Positions 15,266 through 23,749 are shown, numbered from the stretch's first letter. The stretch is 44,623 bases of DNA from Bacteroidales bacterium (GCA_017448905.1 JAFSKP010000005.1:1-44623), one strand, 5' to 3'. Made by a program: numbers and translations. The notes: generated from the sequence alone by a model not told the origin.

Positions 15266-16672
15266 TTGAAGTATTATTTTATTGGTATTGGTGGTATCGG
15301 CATGAGTGCCATAGCCCGCTTCTTCAAACAAAGCGGTCATGCCGTGAGTGGCTATGACCACACGGAAAGCCCGTTGACAAAAAGGCTTGAGTCCGAGGGG
15401 ATGAGCATACACTATGACGACGACCCCTCCAAGATGCCTGACGACATCGACATGGTGATATACACCCCCGCTGTGCCGACCGACACCAGAGTGTTCCAGC
15501 ACGCCATAGAGAAGGGCTTCACGATGAAAAAACGGTCGGAAGTACTGGGCGAGTTGACACGCGGACGCAAATGCATCGCCGTCGCCGGCTCGCATGGCAA
15601 GACCACAACCAGTGCCATGATAGCCCATCTGCTGCACTCCTCACCTGTTGGTTGCTCTGCCTTCCTGGGCGGAATAGCCAAGAATTTCGACAGCAACATG
15701 ATTGTCGACAACAAGAGCGAGTATGTCGTCGTCGAAGCTGATGAATACGACCGCTCTTTCCTGCAGCTCCACCCCTACTATTCAGTCATCACCGCTACGG
15801 ACCCCGACCACCTCGACATCTATGGCACACATGAGAAACTGATAGAGGCCTTCCAGCAGTATGCCAACCAGACCATCCCCGAAGGGGCTCTTTTCGTCAA
15901 GGAAGGACTCGCCGGGCATCATCACGACCATGAACATGACCATGAGGACCTTGACAGTCATGACCACCGCCTCCACATTGGCGAAGAAATTGAATGCTAC
16001 AGCTATTCGGCCCGTTCCATCGAGCCTGACTACTACGCCATCAATGTGCGAAACTACAACGGCAACATCTACTTCGACCTTCGGACTCCTGCCAAGGTGT
16101 TGTTCGACCTCGAGCTCTGCAACTCGTGCCTCTACAACGTGGAGAACGCCGTGGCCGCCTCGGCTGTGGCACTGCGTTGCGGGCTTGACGAATACCAGCT
16201 ACGCAACGGCCTCAAGACATTCAAAGGCATCAAACGCCGCTTCGATGTGAGGGTCAAGGGCAAAGACTTCGTCTATATCGACGACTATGCCCACCATCCC
16301 AAAGAAATCACCGCCACCATCGAGTCTGTAAAATATCTTTACCCCGGCAAGCGTATCGTCGGAATCTTCCAACCCCATCTCTACAGCCGTACACGAGACC
16401 TCGCCGACGAGTTTGCCGATGCCCTCAAGCCATTGGACGAGATAGTGCTGATGCCCATCTACCCGGCGCGCGAAAAACCCATCCCCGGAGTGTCGTCGGG
16501 AATGATTCTGCGCAAAATCGAGAGTATGAACAAGTACTTGAGCAGCGCCGACCAGATACCAGACCTGGCCGAAGCGCTGTGTCCCGACGTGCTGCTCACC
16601 ATGGGAGCTGGCGACATCGACCGCCTTGTCCCCGTCCTCGAAGAACGATTCAAAGAAACCGACAATAAGTGA
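15266..16672 (+). CDS. murC: UDP-N-acetylmuramate:L-alanine ligase MurC, with a His-rich insertion
   Basis: 468 residues. The N-terminal Rossmann loop FIGIGGIGMSAIARF begins five residues in, so the TTG start is well placed. The P-loop AGSHGKTTT is at about residues 107-115, VVVEADEYDRSF at 154-165, and the C-terminal domain has DDYAHHPKEI and QPHLYSRT. MurC adds the first L-alanine to UDP-MurNAc in the cytoplasm. Unusual: residues 218-237 form an insertion with nine histidines and many acidic residues (HHHDHEHDHEDLDSHDH), at a place where other MurC proteins I know have a short variable loop. It could bind metal, but this is only inferred from composition. The rest looks like an intact enzyme. 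Confidence 0.96.
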   Translation: MKYYFIGIGGIGMSAIARFFKQSGHAVSGYDHTESPLTKRLESEGMSIHYDDDPSKMPDDIDMVIYTPAVPTDTRVFQHAIEKGFTMKKRSEVLGELTRGRKCIAVAGSHGKTTTSAMIAHLLHSSPVGCSAFLGGIAKNFDSNMIVDNKSEYVVVEADEYDRSFLQLHPYYSVITATDPDHLDIYGTHEKLIEAFQQYANQTIPEGALFVKEGLAGHHHDHEHDHEDLDSHDHRLHIGEEIECYSYSARSIEPDYYAINVRNYNGNIYFDLRTPAKVLFDLELCNSCLYNVENAVAASAVALRCGLDEYQLRNGLKTFKGIKRRFDVRVKGKDFVYIDDYAHHPKEITATIESVKYLYPGKRIVGIFQPHLYSRTRDLADEFADALKPLDEIVLMPIYPAREKPIPGVSSGMILRKIESMNKYLSSADQIPDLAEALCPDVLLTMGAGDIDRLVPVLEERFKETDNK

Positions 16673-16686
16673 AGTTTAAAGTTTAT
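16673..16686. repeat. Two AGTTTAA/AGTTTAT 7-bp units after murC
   Basis: agtttaa plus agtttat directly after the murC stop; the same heptamer as in the tracts at 33280 and 36059. The remaining gap to ftsQ is AT-rich with no gene. Confidence 0.6.
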
Positions 16687-16778
16687 TGGATTTTTATCAT
16701 ACTTATCATCAATAAAATAACCATAGTTATTGTCACAACTTTTTTAAAGTTACTATCTGATAGACGTCTGTGCATTCC

Positions 16779-16799
16779 ATAACCAATAACCAATAATCC
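16779..16799. repeat. ATAACCA 7-bp tandem repeat before ftsQ
   Basis: ataacca, ataacca, ataatcc: three heptamers ending seven bases before the TTG start of ftsQ. The position relative to the start is as in the murC and murG tracts. Confidence 0.65.
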
Positions 16800-16806
16800 A
16801 AAGCCC

Positions 16807-17580
16807 TTGCGACTGAACGTAAAAAACCTTATCATCTGGCTGCTTATCATAGCTGTCGTCGTGACATTCCACATCGTGCGTCGCAATTCCACGATGCGTG
16901 GCATCGAGACCGTCGTGACAGGCAACGACATCTGTCTGCTTACCGAGAGGGATGTCGACAGCCTGCTGATAGCCGCCTACCCCACGTTACGCCAGACCGA
17001 CATCGGCCGCGTGGAGAAACGCAAGATACGGCAGACGCTGCTCGACCACCCATATATCCTGGATGCCAAGGTGGGCATGTCGGCGGGCGGCAAGCTCCAA
17101 GTCGAGGTGACTCAAAGGGCACCCATCGTGCGCGTCTTCTTCCAGGGCAATGAGTTCTACATCTCGAACGAGGGTACCTTCATGCCCTTATGTGCCGAGC
17201 ACTTCTGCGACATCATGATAGGCAGCAGCGAGTATGCGGAGCCAAGGTTGCCAAATCTGCGGGCAATCCGTCTGGACGACACTGCGTCAGAACACCGTTC
17301 CTTCGCACTGGAAAGCATCTGGCGACTGGCGCGTTTCATCCACGACAACCAACAGTACGACGGCGTCTTCGACCAAGTCGCAATGACCGCCAAGGGTGAC
17401 CTGGTGCTGACCCCGAAACTGGGCAATACCAGCGTCATTGTAGGCGACACCCTGCAGCTTGACGAGAAATTCGAGAACCTGTGGGTGTTCTACGACCAGG
17501 GGGTGAAGAAGACCGGATGGGACACCTATAAGACCATCAATCTCAAATACAAGAATCAGCTCGTTGGAGTCAAAAGGTGA
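16807..17580 (+). CDS. ftsQ: FtsQ/DivIB-type divisome protein
   Basis: 257 residues. There is a short cytoplasmic N-terminus, one membrane segment (about residues 7-23), then a periplasmic part. This has a POTRA-like region (LTERDVDSLL, then KRKIRQTLLDHPYILDAKVGM) and the characteristic LQVEVTQRAPIVRV followed by an FtsQ beta domain. The FtsQBL complex links early and late divisome proteins. The slot between murC and ftsA fits. The start is a TTG at 16807; no ATG is available upstream of the membrane segment in frame. The FtsQ family diverges strongly, but architecture and position agree. Confidence 0.9.
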   Translation: MRLNVKNLIIWLLIIAVVVTFHIVRRNSTMRGIETVVTGNDICLLTERDVDSLLIAAYPTLRQTDIGRVEKRKIRQTLLDHPYILDAKVGMSAGGKLQVEVTQRAPIVRVFFQGNEFYISNEGTFMPLCAEHFCDIMIGSSEYAEPRLPNLRAIRLDDTASEHRSFALESIWRLARFIHDNQQYDGVFDQVAMTAKGDLVLTPKLGNTSVIVGDTLQLDEKFENLWVFYDQGVKKTGWDTYKTINLKYKNQLVGVKR

Positions 17581-17623
17581 AGCCTATAACGAAGAATAAT
17601 AAATCAACACATACATAATAGCC

Positions 17624-19147
17624 ATGAACAATCAGAACGACATCATCGTAGGTCTCGACATCGGAACGACAAAAATCGCCTGCTTTATAGGACGGCGTAC
17701 CGAAGACGACAAAATCAAAATCATCGGTTTCGGCAAGACCGACTCCAAAGGCGTGGAACGCGGCGTGGTCAAGAACATCAAGGACACATCGAAGTCCATC
17801 GCCAAGGCTGTCCAGGCAGCCTCCGAGCAGGCTGGCATCGAAGTCACGGAAGTCTATGTCGGCATTGCCGGCCAACACATCAAGAGCCAGCAGAACATGG
17901 GCACCGTCGTCATTCCTCCCGAGCAACGCCTCATCAAGCAGGAGGATGTCGACCGCCTCATCGAAGAGCAGCACAATATGCTCCTCAACCCCGGCGAGGA
18001 TATCATACACATCTTCCCTCAGAATTTCGTTGTCGACGGCGAGGAGCTGAGCCCCGACGTCAACCCCGTCGGCGTCAGCGGCAAGCAGCTGAAGTCCAAC
18101 TTCCACATCGTCACCGGAAATACCGTGAACCTGCGCAACATCCACGACAGCGTGGAGCGTGCCGGCTTGCGCATCAAAGGTGTTGTCCTTGAACCCATAG
18201 CATCGGCCTACGCCGTCCTCGACGACGACGACCGCGAGGCGGGAGTGGCTCTGGTCGACATCGGAGGCGGCACCACCGACATAGCCATCTTCAAGGAGGG
18301 TGTCATACGCCACACCACCGTGTTGCCTCTGGCAGGCAACGCCATCACAAACGACATCAAAGACGGATGCAAGATAATGCGCCCGCAAGCTGAGACACTG
18401 AAGACCCGTTTCGGCTCCTGCCTGCCACAGAATGTCAGCGAGAACGACATCATCTCCATCCCCGGACTGCACACCCAGCCGGCACGCGAGATCAGCATGC
18501 GCACCCTCGCCGGCATCATAAAGGCCCGCACAGAGACCATCCTCGAGCAGGTAGACTACGAAATCAAGAAATCGCATCTCGAAAAGGACATCTTCGCAGG
18601 CATCGTGCTTACTGGTGGCGGCGCACAGCTGCGTCACCTCAAGGAACTCACCGAATTCATGACCGGCATAGACACCCGTGTGGGACTGCCCGACGCCCAT
18701 CTCGACAAGAACACCGACCCCGAGATAATAAACACTATGTATGCCACCGGCATAGGACTCGTCATGCACGGCTTCTACGAACTCGACCGCCAGCGGATGC
18801 AGGAGATGGAGTATGCCGAGAACGAAGAAGACATGAAGCACCCGGCCGCAGAGGATGCAGCCGCGCAACCGGAGATGCCAGCCTTCGATGCCGAGAACCC
18901 CGACACCGTGGAACAGGAGAGTATTGTCGAAGATCCCTTCAGGACTCTCGAAGATAACGATGAGGAAAGCGACATCCCGAAGAAAAAAAGATTCGGCAGG
19001 AAGAAAGAGGAGCCCGAGGCAAGCGGCAAAGAGAGTTTCTGGAAACGCACTGCACTCCGCACCAAAGAGTCGCTCGAAAGCTACTTCAACCGGGTCTTCA
19101 ACGACGGCACTATCCGCAACGAAGGCAACGACGAGCGCGACCTTTGA
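17624..19147 (+). CDS. ftsA: FtsA, actin-like Z-ring membrane anchor
   Basis: 507 residues. Actin-fold ATP-binding motifs are visible: GLDIGTTKIACFIG (about residues 9-22), the SHS2 (1C) region with YVGIAGQHI, VDIGGGTTDIAIF and VLTGGGAQL. FtsA binds the FtsZ tail and tethers Z-rings to the membrane. Compared with E. coli FtsA (420 residues), there is a long charged C-terminal extension (from about residue 390), including a basic stretch PKKKRFGRKK. It ends with ESFWKRTALRTKESLESYF, which could be the amphipathic membrane-targeting helix, followed by 17 more residues. The start ATG is 41 bases after ftsQ. Confidence 0.95.
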   Translation: MNNQNDIIVGLDIGTTKIACFIGRRTEDDKIKIIGFGKTDSKGVERGVVKNIKDTSKSIAKAVQAASEQAGIEVTEVYVGIAGQHIKSQQNMGTVVIPPEQRLIKQEDVDRLIEEQHNMLLNPGEDIIHIFPQNFVVDGEELSPDVNPVGVSGKQLKSNFHIVTGNTVNLRNIHDSVERAGLRIKGVVLEPIASAYAVLDDDDREAGVALVDIGGGTTDIAIFKEGVIRHTTVLPLAGNAITNDIKDGCKIMRPQAETLKTRFGSCLPQNVSENDIISIPGLHTQPAREISMRTLAGIIKARTETILEQVDYEIKKSHLEKDIFAGIVLTGGGAQLRHLKELTEFMTGIDTRVGLPDAHLDKNTDPEIINTMYATGIGLVMHGFYELDRQRMQEMEYAENEEDMKHPAAEDAAAQPEMPAFDAENPDTVEQESIVEDPFRTLEDNDEESDIPKKKRFGRKKEEPEASGKESFWKRTALRTKESLESYFNRVFNDGTIRNEGNDERDL

Positions 19148-19174
19148 AAGCGGACTCCGTCCGATGTTCACAAG

Positions 19175-19233
19175 TTGTTGATAACAAATGATTGTATCGT
19201 GCTGTCGTGTGATTGGAAATCAGTATTTTTACA
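19175..19233 (+). promoter_or_regulatory. Candidate ftsZ promoter region with DnaA-box-like site
   Basis: In the 153-base gap before ftsZ there is TTGTTGATAAC (19175-19185, the reverse complement of the 11-mer before mraZ). TTGGAAA (19213-19219) and AGTATTTTTACA (19222-19233) repeat the two blocks found just before mraZ. Both blocks are identical to the mraZ ones, but their spacing differs (2 instead of 6 bases). A separate ftsZ promoter is inferred. Confidence 0.4.
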
Positions 19234-19300
19234 AAATGTTTTCAAGCTGTCTACTATAGGCATATAGTTTTTTATCAGTCTTTTGCAAGAAATAAGTAAC

Positions 19301-21178
19301 ATGGAAGATAATTCTTTTTCTTTTGAACTTCAGAATTCGGCTGCACCAAACATGCAGTTCGAGCCACTTCACGAAGGTCCCGCCAAAATCAAAGTCATAG
19401 GTGTGGGCGGCGGTGGCGGCAACGCCGTCAACCACATGTACCGCCAAGGCATCCATGGCGTCGAGTTCATCGTCTGCAACACCGATGCCAAAGCCTTAGA
19501 GTCCAGTCCCGTACCTAACAAAATAGTACTTGGCAAACTCGGTGCCGGCAATGTGCCGAGCCATGCCCGCGAGATGGCATTGGCCCACAAGGACGAGATT
19601 CGCCAGGCAATCTCCGACGACACACAGATGCTGTTCATCACCGCCGGCATGGGTGGCGGCACCGGCACGGGGGCAGCCCCCGTCATCGCCGAAATAGCCA
19701 AAAGCATCGAGCTTGACGACGAGATGGTGAAACGCATCCTCGTTGTCGCCATCGTCACCGAACCATTCTTCTTCGAGGGTCGCAAACGCCTCGAGCAAGC
19801 CCGGACTGGCATAGAGGAACTGCGAAAACACGTCGACGCCATCCTTGTCATCAACAACGACAAACTGCGGAAGCTCGGCAACATGCCCCTCAAGCAGGCT
19901 TTCAGCCAGGCCGACGACGTGCTCCTCACGGCTGCAAAAGGCATCGCCGAAATCATCACCGTTTCTGCATACGTCAACATCGACTTCAGGGATGTCAACA
20001 CCGTGATGGAAAACAGCGGCACGGCACTCATGGGTGCCGGCGAAGGACGCGGAGAGGACCGCGCACGCCAGGCAATAGAAGCCGCCACAACCTCAGTACT
20101 GCTCAACGACAACGACATCCGCGGGGCTCAAAACATCCTGCTCTACTTCTCCTGCTCGCCCGACCACCAGATCACCATGGACGAACTCGGCGAGGTGACA
20201 GACTATCTCACCGACCTCACTGGCAACAACGGAGCTAACGTCATCTGGGGTATCGGCGACGACGACAACCTTAACGACGAACTTCGCATAACACTCATCG
20301 CCACCGGATTCGAACCACTGCCGGGACCTGTCGTACACAAACTGCCCCCCACCGAGCAGAAGACGCCCGACCCTGAACTGAAAAAAGAGCCGCAAGAGGA
20401 GGCTAAACCCGTAGCAGAAGAGATACATGAGGAGCCTGTCGACGAATCGGGAATCCACATGGTCCACAAAAACAATGTCGAGACACAGACACAGGCACAG
20501 ACACAGACTGCCACCCAAACTGTCGCCGACACAACAGACAACACGGTAGAGAATCTGATTACAGCAAAACCTATTGCCGACAATCCTTTCGACAGCGTGG
20601 AAGTAAGCAAGATCGACGGCAAACGGCATCTGACCCTTGAGATGCCGGCAACCGAAGCAATGGTTGAAACCGTCGTGGCTGAACAGCCCGTGAAAACAGA
20701 GCAGAACCACCTCGACGAGATACGGCTTTTCAAGAAGGAAGCGTCACCCTCGACCGCTCCCGAACATGCAACGACAGGCAGTGCGACCGTACAAGAACCC
20801 ATGTTCCGCATAGAGGCAACCGATGCCTTCGCCGCCACCGTGGAACAGCCTGTGGACATCACCACACCCGTCGAGAGAGAGACGCCGAAACCGGCACAAC
20901 CCTCATACGCCGACCAGCAGATGAACCGCCTCTTCACGCCCGAAACCGACGAACAGAAGGTCCTGGCTCGCGCAGAGCGTATCCGCAAGATGAACGAGTT
21001 GCTCCGCAACGACCCCGACGGTCCCCGCAAGATAGAGGAGATGACTACCGAACAGCTCTCGGGCGAACCCATCTACCGCACATCCCACTCCTCCGAGAGC
21101 GATGCCGCCCGCACCACCATCGGTTCATCAGGCCTCATGACATCGGGGATGAGATTCCTCGACAACCTGCCCGACTGA
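19301..21178 (+). CDS. ftsZ: FtsZ, tubulin-like division GTPase with a long C-terminal linker
   Basis: 625 residues from the ATG at 19301; an in-frame TTG at 19283 would add six residues but is less likely. The GTPase core is textbook: IKVIGVGGGGGNAVNHM (about residues 24-40), CNTDAKAL, GGGTGTGAAPV (tubulin signature), NNDKLRKL and NVDFRDV-like NIDFRDVNTVM. The core ends near residue 320. The remaining 300 or so residues are a disordered Glu/Thr/Pro-rich linker with a Gln/Thr repeat (ETQTQAQTQTATQT), ending in a conserved-looking tail (GMRFLDNLPD) that probably binds FtsA. This linker is much longer than the roughly 50 residues of E. coli, as in many Bacteroidota. It polymerises at midcell. 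An intrinsic terminator follows, closing the cluster. Confidence 0.96.
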   Translation: MEDNSFSFELQNSAAPNMQFEPLHEGPAKIKVIGVGGGGGNAVNHMYRQGIHGVEFIVCNTDAKALESSPVPNKIVLGKLGAGNVPSHAREMALAHKDEIRQAISDDTQMLFITAGMGGGTGTGAAPVIAEIAKSIELDDEMVKRILVVAIVTEPFFFEGRKRLEQARTGIEELRKHVDAILVINNDKLRKLGNMPLKQAFSQADDVLLTAAKGIAEIITVSAYVNIDFRDVNTVMENSGTALMGAGEGRGEDRARQAIEAATTSVLLNDNDIRGAQNILLYFSCSPDHQITMDELGEVTDYLTDLTGNNGANVIWGIGDDDNLNDELRITLIATGFEPLPGPVVHKLPPTEQKTPDPELKKEPQEEAKPVAEEIHEEPVDESGIHMVHKNNVETQTQAQTQTATQTVADTTDNTVENLITAKPIADNPFDSVEVSKIDGKRHLTLEMPATEAMVETVVAEQPVKTEQNHLDEIRLFKKEASPSTAPEHATTGSATVQEPMFRIEATDAFAATVEQPVDITTPVERETPKPAQPSYADQQMNRLFTPETDEQKVLARAERIRKMNELLRNDPDGPRKIEEMTTEQLSGEPIYRTSHSSESDAARTTIGSSGLMTSGMRFLDNLPD

Positions 21179-21203
21179 ATACATCTTTGAAGCCTATATA
21201 CGG

Positions 21204-21231
21204 AAAGCATCTGGAAACAGATGCTTTTTTT
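21204..21231 (+). terminator. Intrinsic terminator after ftsZ
   Basis: Perfect 10-bp stem aaagcatctg / cagatgcttt with a gaaa tetraloop and a run of T. It lies 25 bases after the ftsZ stop and ends the dcw transcription unit. Confidence 0.88.
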
Positions 21232-21281
21232 GAAAATACAATCAACAACACATACGTATTGACCAAAACTCCTGAAGCCAG

Positions 21282-22166
21282 ATGATTGAGATAACAAAGA
21301 ACAAGAAACTGTTCGGCACGATATGTGGGATAGGAGCTGCCGTATGCTATGGAACGAACCCGCTGGGTGCACAACTGTACAGTGAGGGCATGGGTACATC
21401 GTGCGTGCTCTTCTGGCGCTTCGGTCTGGCTTGGCTGATTATCGCCATTGTCATGATGCTGAGGAAAGAGAGTCTGCGGGTGAGCCTCGACGAACTGAAA
21501 GTGCTGCTGGCTCTTGGCCTGCTTTTCTTCGCCTCCTCGTTCACGCTCTACGCAAGCTTCAGGCTCATGGACGTCGGTGTGGCGTCGACGATACTGTTTG
21601 TCTACCCCGTCATGACTGCTGCCATCATGGCACTGTTTTTCAAAGAGAGACTGACTGGAGCCACCATCCTCTCCATAGTGCTTTCCTTTGTAGGTGTAGT
21701 ACTCCTGTACTGGACACCAGGTGGCGGAAGACTGTCGACGGCGGGCATACTGCTGGTGCTGGTCTCGGCATTGACATACGCAGTCTACATCATCGTCGTT
21801 AACCGTTCCAAGTTGATGATGTCATCATTCAAAATCAACTTCTATGTACTGATAGTCTGCACCTTGGGCAACCTTATTTCATCACTGTTTGACGGCGGAC
21901 TCCAGATTCCTGCCACAGCCACAAGCTGGTTCTATGTAGGTTGGCTTGCCGTGGTGCCCGCCATACTTGCATTGGTGATGATGGTATATGCAGCCAAATA
22001 TATCGGCTCTACCCCGACAGCCATCATGGGCGCCCTCGAACCCACGACGGCAGTGCTTATAGGAATATTCTTCTTCGGCGAGCTTTTCAGCTTCCGCCTT
22101 GCCATCGGTATCGCCCTGATTTTCTCGTCGGTTATCATTATAGCTGTCAGAGAAGATGGGAAATAG
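21282..22166 (+). CDS. EamA/DMT-family transporter
   Basis: 294 residues with ten predicted membrane segments arranged as two EamA-type halves. The first begins with GIGAAVCYGTNPLGAQLY. The second contains LVLVSALTYAVYIIVVNRS and the family-typical PTAIMGALEPTTAVLIGIFFFGE near the end. Members of the drug/metabolite transporter superfamily export amino acids, nucleotides or other metabolites across the inner membrane; the substrate cannot be read from sequence. It stands alone after the ftsZ terminator and is followed three bases after its stop by a tandem pair of hairpin repeats. Confidence 0.9.
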   Translation: MIEITKNKKLFGTICGIGAAVCYGTNPLGAQLYSEGMGTSCVLFWRFGLAWLIIAIVMMLRKESLRVSLDELKVLLALGLLFFASSFTLYASFRLMDVGVASTILFVYPVMTAAIMALFFKERLTGATILSIVLSFVGVVLLYWTPGGGRLSTAGILLVLVSALTYAVYIIVVNRSKLMMSSFKINFYVLIVCTLGNLISSLFDGGLQIPATATSWFYVGWLAVVPAILALVMMVYAAKYIGSTPTAIMGALEPTTAVLIGIFFFGELFSFRLAIGIALIFSSVIIIAVREDGK

Positions 22167-22168
22167 CC

Positions 22169-22298
22169 AACGTTTTCGATAAGCCGAATGCAGACGAGCT
22201 CGCTCGTATGCTGAGGCGAGAAAACGGCCTGATGAAATTGAACGTTTTCGATAAGCCGAATCCAGACGAGCTTGCTCGTATGGTGAGGCGAGAAAACG
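22169..22298. repeat. Tandem pair of 58-bp hairpin-forming repeats (72-bp period)
   Basis: Copy 1 is 22169-22226 and copy 2 is 22241-22298, separated by 14 bases that are themselves similar after each copy (ctgatgaaat). Each copy begins AACGTTTTCGATAAGCCGAA and ends GAGGCGAGAAAACG, so the ends are inverted (CGTTTTC / GAAAACG). Each has an inner palindrome ACGAGC-nn-GCTCGT. The inner stem extends as GCA..TGC in copy 1 and CCA..TGG in copy 2, a paired change that keeps base-pairing. A diverged third copy is at 34373-34442. No transposase is nearby. Confidence 0.9.
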
Positions 22299-22563
22299 AC
22301 TGATGAAATCGAACAATAAATGTGGCATAATATTGGAAAAATTAATAATTTTGCATCTAATAAAAAAATGACTATACGTCATCAAAAACCAATTACATTT
22401 CTGTTTGTCAACACATTACAACAAAGAAACTTCAATATTGTATAGAAAAAAGTGAAGCGGTCTGACGTTTAAAAGATGAAAAATAGGCAAAGAACTTGAC
22501 TTCATCAGACAATACAGAAAAAAAAAAATAGTCCAATACAAAGAAACACCAATACAAAGAAAT
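22299..22563. other. AT-rich leader region of the VTC/DUF4956 gene set
   Basis: With the preceding repeats this makes a 397-base gap without a gene. It contains a -7 box at 22346-22353 and otherwise A-rich sequence. A 25-codon open frame from 22369 shows nothing recognisable. Confidence 0.5.
22346..22353 (+). promoter_or_regulatory. Candidate -7 box (TAATTTTG) for the secreted protein/VTC set
   Basis: Full match to TAnnTTTG. No clean upstream TTTG box at 19-21 bases. If used, the leader would be about 200 bases long. Confidence 0.4.
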
Positions 22564-22974
22564 ATGAAGAAATACGTCATTCTGTCGATTGTTCTCTGTC
22601 TTACTGTCGGAAGCCTTTGGGCACAAGACAAACCCACCAAGCGCGAACGTAAGAAAAACCTGGTTGTCAAGGAGTGGAATACCAAAGTCGGCTCCTCCAC
22701 GCCATATCTGGACAACATGGTGACATACGACGAGTCGGGGCGTAAGATTGAAGAGATAGAGTATGCCTCCTACGGTCAGAAGAAACGCACCACCTACGAG
22801 TACGAGGGCAGCTCGTCGAAGTGTATCCGCCAGATTGAATACGACGACAAGAACCATGCCGTACGTGTCAAGAAATTCGAGTACAACGACGACGGGACAC
22901 GCAAGACGCAATACAACTACAAACCCAACGGCAAGCTGGAGAGCACAAAGACTTTCGAATACAGCTATAAATAG
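22564..22974 (+). CDS. Small secreted protein with repeated Tyr/Asp strands, function unknown
   Basis: 136 residues with a clear signal peptide (MKKYVILSIVLCLTVGSLWA, cleaved before QDKP). The mature part is made of short repeated strands of the type (V/Y)TYDESGRKIEEIEYASYG, TTYEYEGSSS, RQIEYDDKNH, KKFEYNDDGTRK, KTFEYSYK. These resemble the YD-type or MORN-like antiparallel hairpin repeats of secreted Bacteroidota proteins. It is likely periplasmic or surface-exposed. It is the first gene before the VTC-DUF4956 set (gap of about 20 bases) and probably shares its transcript. I recognise no named family. Confidence 0.8.
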   Translation: MKKYVILSIVLCLTVGSLWAQDKPTKRERKKNLVVKEWNTKVGSSTPYLDNMVTYDESGRKIEEIEYASYGQKKRTTYEYEGSSSKCIRQIEYDDKNHAVRVKKFEYNDDGTRKTQYNYKPNGKLESTKTFEYSYK

Positions 22975-22993
22975 GCAGTGATTCGTGAACAGG

Positions 22994-23749
22994 ATGGATA
23001 TTCTATATCAGATGCCTCCCATCGGACTGGAGGACATGAAGGAGGTCCGGCTGATGAACCGCGTAGACCAGAAATACATGGCCAGTGCCGATATCCTGGA
23101 GGAACTGCTTACGCGTATTGCCGACGGCTACTACGTGCAGCACATCGAAGGCAATCCGTTAGCACCCTACAAGACGCTCTATTTCGACACTGCCGACCTG
23201 GCTATGTATACCATGCACCACAACAAGAAGCTCAACCGGCAGAAATTGAGGGTGCGTACCTACCGCTCGACCAACACCACATTCTTCGAAATCAAAAACA
23301 AGGACAACAAGAAAAAGACCCGCAAGGTGAGGATACCCATCGACCCGTCGTTGTTCGACAGCGTGCTCGATGTGGCGGAGGTGGTGCAGTTCGTCAACGA
23401 GAACACAGCCTATCCGGTGGCCACACTGCACGAGTGCCTGGAGAACCGCTTCGAACGCATCACCCTCGTTGACAAGGGCATGAGTGAACGCATCACCATC
23501 GACCGCGGCATCTCATTCCATAACAGGGCCACAGGCATCGACAGCGACATATCGCGCCTGCTGGTCATAGAGGTGAAGCATGAGGTGGGGGCACCGACAA
23601 GCGACATCGAGCGCGCATTGCACGACCTGCATGTGCTGCCACGGCGCATGAGCAAGTATTGCATAGGCACCGCCCTCACCGACCCCACAGCAAAATACAA
23701 TCGGTTCAAACAGAAATTATTATTTATTGATAAAATACACAAGACATGA
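22994..23749 (+). CDS. VTC-domain polyphosphate polymerase-like protein
   Basis: 251 residues from the ATG at 22994; an in-frame GTG at 22985 would add three residues. The tunnel-fold motifs of the VTC domain (yeast Vtc4 polyphosphate polymerase core) can be seen: NRVDQKY (residues 22-28), KLRVRTY (84-90), FFEIKNK (97-103) in a long basic stretch, IEVKHE (192-197) and RRMSKYCIG near the C-terminus. The domain is cytosolic and makes polyphosphate from ATP in yeast; for bacterial stand-alone members activity is assumed from the conserved basic tunnel. Its stop overlaps the DUF4956 gene by 4 bases (ATGA), indicating coupled translation with a membrane protein, as in yeast where the VTC core works with membrane subunits. 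Confidence 0.88.
   Translation: MDILYQMPPIGLEDMKEVRLMNRVDQKYMASADILEELLTRIADGYYVQHIEGNPLAPYKTLYFDTADLAMYTMHHNKKLNRQKLRVRTYRSTNTTFFEIKNKDNKKKTRKVRIPIDPSLFDSVLDVAEVVQFVNENTAYPVATLHECLENRFERITLVDKGMSERITIDRGISFHNRATGIDSDISRLLVIEVKHEVGAPTSDIERALHDLHVLPRRMSKYCIGTALTDPTAKYNRFKQKLLFIDKIHKT

Noticed and set aside
17570..19171. Long open frame on the minus strand opposite ftsA
   Set aside because: It mirrors the codon-position composition of ftsA, has low-complexity Val/Asp/Gly-rich sequence and no recognisable motif, while ftsA on the plus strand is certain.
22169..22303. Coding extension of the EamA gene or a small repeat peptide (VFDKPNxDELARM...RREN twice)
   Set aside because: The peptide repeat is a by-product of the DNA repeat. 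The copies keep base-pairing through a compensatory change, the EamA stop precedes them, and the third copy near rpmH does not preserve the peptide.
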